Below are positions 45,340 to 47,736 of a DNA stretch of 47,736 nt, in pieces (positions within the stretch are counted from its first letter, which is position 1; every line of letters begins with the position of its first letter). The notes below the pieces were generated by a model. The model saw only the letters and a list, made by a program, of their open reading frames with translations. It was not told where the DNA came from and searched no databases. Source of the DNA: Tepidicella xavieri (GTDB lineage: Bacteria > Pseudomonadota > Gammaproteobacteria > Burkholderiales > Burkholderiaceae_C); NCBI RefSeq assembly GCF_004363315.1, contig NZ_SNYL01000018.1:1-47736 (forward strand), given 5' to 3'. Made by a program: the position numbers and the translations under genes.

Positions 45340-46839
45340 TCAGGACTGCGACTTCGCATCGTCACCGGTGAACCAGTGCTCGCGCGCCTTCATGATCAGG
45401 GCCGTCGCTTCTTCGGCCGTCTGCCCCGTGATTTCGGTGAGTTCGTCAACGGCCAGATCGGCCAGGTCGTCGAGGGTGTGGACGCCGGCATCGGCCAGCT
45501 TGGCGATCAGATCCACGTTCAGCCCTTCGAGGTCGCGCAGGTCCTGCGACACCTCCTCGACGCTCTCCTCCTTGGCGATTTCCATCGTCAGCAGCGCGTC
45601 CTTGGCGCGGGCGCGCAGCTCGTTGACGGTGTCTTCGTCAAAAGCCTCGATCTCCAGCATCTCTTGCAAGGGCACGTAAGCCACTTCTTCGAGGCTGGTG
45701 AAGCCTTCTTCGATGAGGATGTTGGCGATTTCCTCGTCCACATCCAGCTTGGCCATGAACAGGCTGCGGATGGCATTGGCCTCTTCGGCCTGCTTCTGAG
45801 CCGACTCGTCGGCCGTCATGATGTTGATCTTCCAGCCCGTCAGGTCCGAGGCCAAGCGCACGTTCTGGCCGCCGCGGCCGATGGCGATGGCCAGGTTTTC
45901 CTCGTCCACCACCACGTCCATGGCGTGGCGTTCCTCGTCCACCACGATGGACTGCACGTTGGCCGGCGCCAGCGCGCCGATGACGAATTGCGCCGGATCG
46001 TCGCTCCACAGCACGATATCCACCCGCTCGCCGGCCAGTTCGTTGGTCACGGCATTGACGCGCGACCCACGCACCCCCACGCAGGTGCCGATGGGGTCGA
46101 TGCGTTTGTCGTGGCTGAGCACGGCAATCTTGGCGCGGCTGCCCGGATCGCGCGCGCACGATTTGATTTCGAGCAAGCCTTGCTCGATCTCGGGCACCTC
46201 TTGGCGGAACAACTCGATCATGAACTCCGGCGCGGCGCGCGACAGCAGGATCGGCGCCCCACGCAGGCTCAAATCCACCGTCATGATCATGGCGCGTACC
46301 CGGTCACCGGTGCGGAAGTTTTCTTTGGGGATCATCTCGCTGCGCTTGAGCCGGCCTTCGACGCGGCCGCTCTCGACGATGACATCGCCCTTGTCCACCC
46401 GCTTGACGGTGCCCACGAAAATCTTGTCGCCACGGCTCATGAAGTCGTTGAGCAGCATTTCGCGCTCGGCGTCGCGGATGCGCTGCAAGATCACCTGCTT
46501 GGCGGCCATGGCGCCGATGCGGCCGATGGGCACGGATTCAATCGGCTTTTCGATGTATTGCCCCACCTCGATGCCGGGATGGTCTTCCACGGCGTCGGTG
46601 TACAACTCTTCGGCGTCGGGGTTTTGCAGACCGGCTTCATCGGGCACCACGAGCCAGCGCCGGAAAGTCTGATAAGCGCCGGTGTCAGGGTCGATCGAGA
46701 CGCGAACATCCACCTCGCCACCGAGCAGTTTCTTGGTGGCAGAAGCCAGCGCCGATTCCACGGCGCCGAGCACCACGTCGCGCTCCACGTTTTTCTCGCG
46801 GGAAATCGCATCGATCAACATCAACATTTCGCGATTCAT
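45340..46839 (-). CDS. nusA: Transcription termination/antitermination protein NusA
   Basis: RNA polymerase-binding factor of 499 residues. Order: NTD ([21 protein letters not shown]), S1 domain (around [21 protein letters not shown]), two KH domains ([44 protein letters not shown], read in parts), and two acidic C-terminal repeats ([19 protein letters not shown] and [18 protein letters not shown]), as in the E. coli protein. It is next to rimP with a one-base gap. Confidence 0.97.
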   Translation of the reverse strand: MNREMLMLIDAISREKNVERDVVLGAVESALASATKKLLGGEVDVRVSIDPDTGAYQTFRRWLVVPDEAGLQNPDAEELYTDAVEDHPGIEVGQYIEKPIESVPIGRIGAMAAKQVILQRIRDAEREMLLNDFMSRGDKIFVGTVKRVDKGDVIVESGRVEGRLKRSEMIPKENFRTGDRVRAMIMTVDLSLRGAPILLSRAAPEFMIELFRQEVPEIEQGLLEIKSCARDPGSRAKIAVLSHDKRIDPIGTCVGVRGSRVNAVTNELAGERVDIVLWSDDPAQFVIGALAPANVQSIVVDEERHAMDVVVDEENLAIAIGRGGQNVRLASDLTGWKINIMTADESAQKQAEEANAIRSLFMAKLDVDEEIANILIEEGFTSLEEVAYVPLQEMLEIEAFDEDTVNELRARAKDALLTMEIAKEESVEEVSQDLRDLEGLNVDLIAKLADAGVHTLDDLADLAVDELTEITGQTAEEATALIMKAREHWFTGDDAKSQS

Positions 46840-46840
46840 T

Positions 46841-47464
46841 TCACTCGCCTGCCTTTCCAGTCTGCTGCGTTTTTGTCGAGGTCTTGTCGTCTTGGACGGC
46901 CGGCGCCACGTCAGCGCTGCGGCCTTTGAAGTTCACAATGGGTGCCAGCCGGGCTTCGCGGATTTCGTCAAACCTGAAACCCAGCACATTGACGGGCACG
47001 GGCTTGGCCTTCTTGCCCGGGCGCTGCCCAGGCTTGGACTCGGGCGCATCGCTCCAGACGATTTGCCAGCCGCCACTCTCGGCGCGCTCCAGCACGCCAC
47101 GGAATTTCCTGCGGTTGGCAGCCATCCCTTCCGTGGCTGCATCGCCGATGGGCTGCTTGAGCGTGATATCGACCACCTCGCCCACAAACCGCTCGAAATC
47201 GGACTCCCGGCGCAGCGGCCGGTCGATGCCGGGCGAGCCCACTTCCAGCCGCTTGTAATCCACCTGCTCGACTTCGAGCAGGAATTGCAACTGCCGCGTC
47301 ACGCGCTCACAGTCGTCCACTGTGATGAACCGCTGCTCGGGCGCGGCCGGGTTCCAGGGAAAATCAATGGTGACGCGCAGCATCCCGCCGGCAGACCGCT
47401 CCAGGTCCACCAGTTCGTAACCGAGGCCGGTCACCGTCTGCTCAAGTGTTTGCTGCCAGGACAT
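46841..47464 (-). CDS. rimP: Ribosome maturation factor RimP
   Basis: 30S assembly factor of 207 residues. The N-terminal domain has [28 protein letters not shown] in parts, then the [20 protein letters not shown] motif, and the C-terminal SH3-like domain with [16 protein letters not shown]. Inserts ([13 protein letters not shown] and [14 protein letters not shown]) make it longer than the 150-residue E. coli form, as is usual in Burkholderiales. The ATG at 47464 is used; GTG at 47470 is possible. First gene of the operon. Confidence 0.95.
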   Translation of the reverse strand: MSWQQTLEQTVTGLGYELVDLERSAGGMLRVTIDFPWNPAAPEQRFITVDDCERVTRQLQFLLEVEQVDYKRLEVGSPGIDRPLRRESDFERFVGEVVDITLKQPIGDAATEGMAANRRKFRGVLERAESGGWQIVWSDAPESKPGQRPGKKAKPVPVNVLGFRFDEIREARLAPIVNFKGRSADVAPAVQDDKTSTKTQQTGKAGE

Positions 47465-47525
47465 GTCCACCCAGGAAAATCGCCCCACAGGCGGCCGCCT
47501 GAGAGCGTGGTTTTTTTGCCCGACC

Positions 47526-47558
47526 AAAAAAAATGGGCCGGTGAAAACCCGCCCATTT
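47526..47558 (-). terminator. Terminator-like hairpin in the rimP operon leader
   Basis: On the minus strand AAATGGGC (47558-47551) pairs with GCCCATTT (47538-47531) across a 12-base loop and runs into eight T (47533-47526). A longer pairing of the outer GACCA and TGGTC is also possible, with the T run bulged out. It lies 60-95 bases before the rimP start and only about 9 bases after the predicted start of transcription, so it could act as an attenuator, or terminate transcripts arriving from the right. Confidence 0.75.
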
Positions 47559-47573
47559 GGTCGTGAAGCTTGC

Positions 47574-47579
47574 ATTGTA
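47574..47579 (-). promoter_or_regulatory. Extended -10 promoter of the rimP-nusA-infB operon
   Basis: On the minus strand TACAAT (47579-47574) is preceded by TGT, giving an extended -10 element TGnTACAAT. No good -35 hexamer is present at 16-18 bp, which is acceptable for extended -10 promoters. Expected start near 47567, giving a leader of about 100 bases that contains the hairpin. Confidence 0.6.
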
Positions 47580-47736
47580 ACAGCTTTGCAGAAAAAGTAC
47601 AGCATTTTTCGTGCCTGCCGCCCGCTGCGGCTTTACGCTAGGAAAGGTCTGCACAACCCCCGCTGGGGCGGCTGTTGTCGGCTGATGTTTCAGATGGCGA
47701 TATCTTGGAGCGTTCGAGGGGCAAGTTCGAGGCCTT
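47580..47736. other. Right end of window without a recognised gene
   Basis: No gene could be assigned. On the minus strand two frames are open from the window edge: one stops at about 47692 (ending GLELAPRTLQDIAI) and another at about 47640; either might be the tail of an upstream gene, but neither is recognisable. A GC stem with CCCC/GGGG and ACAAC/GTTGT arms lies around 47655-47680, without a T run. Confidence 0.4.

Overview
The window is a chromosomal segment of a GC-rich betaproteobacterium, most likely of the order Burkholderiales. Evidence is the sox genes, the gene order rimP-nusA-infB-rbfA-truB-typA, ratA-rnfH beside smpB, mltG-tmk-holB-pilZ-tatD, a single-chain PurL of 1338 residues, and many tripartite and ABC uptake genes. 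The genus is not fixed by the sequence; a thiosulfate-oxidising Comamonadaceae- or Tepidimonas-like organism would fit.

Layout. 1-1890: the 3' end of a sulfur-oxidation operon (soxZ fragment, soxA, soxX), with one intrinsic terminator between soxZ and soxA and another after soxX. 1922-6638 (minus): a complete branched-chain amino acid ABC uptake operon, livK-H-M-G-F. 6739-7218 (minus): a flavodoxin. 7388-11404: purL. 11426-12042: a hemerythrin-domain gene behind an FNR/Crp-type palindrome. 12055-16763: rlhA, a thioesterase-acetyltransferase fusion, an NRDE/TANGO2 protein and ygfZ. 16827-20672: the mltG-tmk-holB-pilZ-tatD operon, followed by an ankyrin-repeat exported protein. 21514-23538: tctB-tctA without tctC. 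23630-24145: an exported DUF4124 protein.

24146-24707 is the one gene-poor, AT-richer stretch. It holds a sequence with a perfect XerD arm that looks like the chromosomal dif site (24183-24210), and a 5'-truncated acyl-CoA ligase remnant. All nine GGGNAGGG octamers found by eye point toward this site: six on plus to its left, three on minus to its right. This is the pattern expected at a replication terminus, and is the most informative non-coding signal in the window.

24708-27708: a basic/polar amino acid ABC uptake operon. 27729-31884 (minus): ldcA, a tadA fusion, a Na+/Ca2+ exchanger and an NhaR-like LysR regulator. 32215-36125 (minus): guaA and guaB, separated by a vapBC-type toxin-antitoxin pair with its own repeat operator. 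36231-36650: a second DUF4124 protein, paralogous to the first. 36668-38000: rnfH, ratA and divergent smpB. 38052-39197 (minus): a 3-hydroxyisobutyryl-CoA hydrolase-like protein. 39292-47464 (minus): the translation/transcription operon rimP-nusA-infB-rbfA-truB-typA, preceded by a promoter and a very early terminator-like hairpin.

Most of the window is ordinary housekeeping. No phage, insertion sequence, CRISPR array, rRNA or tRNA gene was recognised. The points most worth checking are the terminus signature, the toxin-antitoxin cassette splitting guaBA, the FNR-type promoter of the hemerythrin gene, the internal sox terminator, and two unusual domain fusions.
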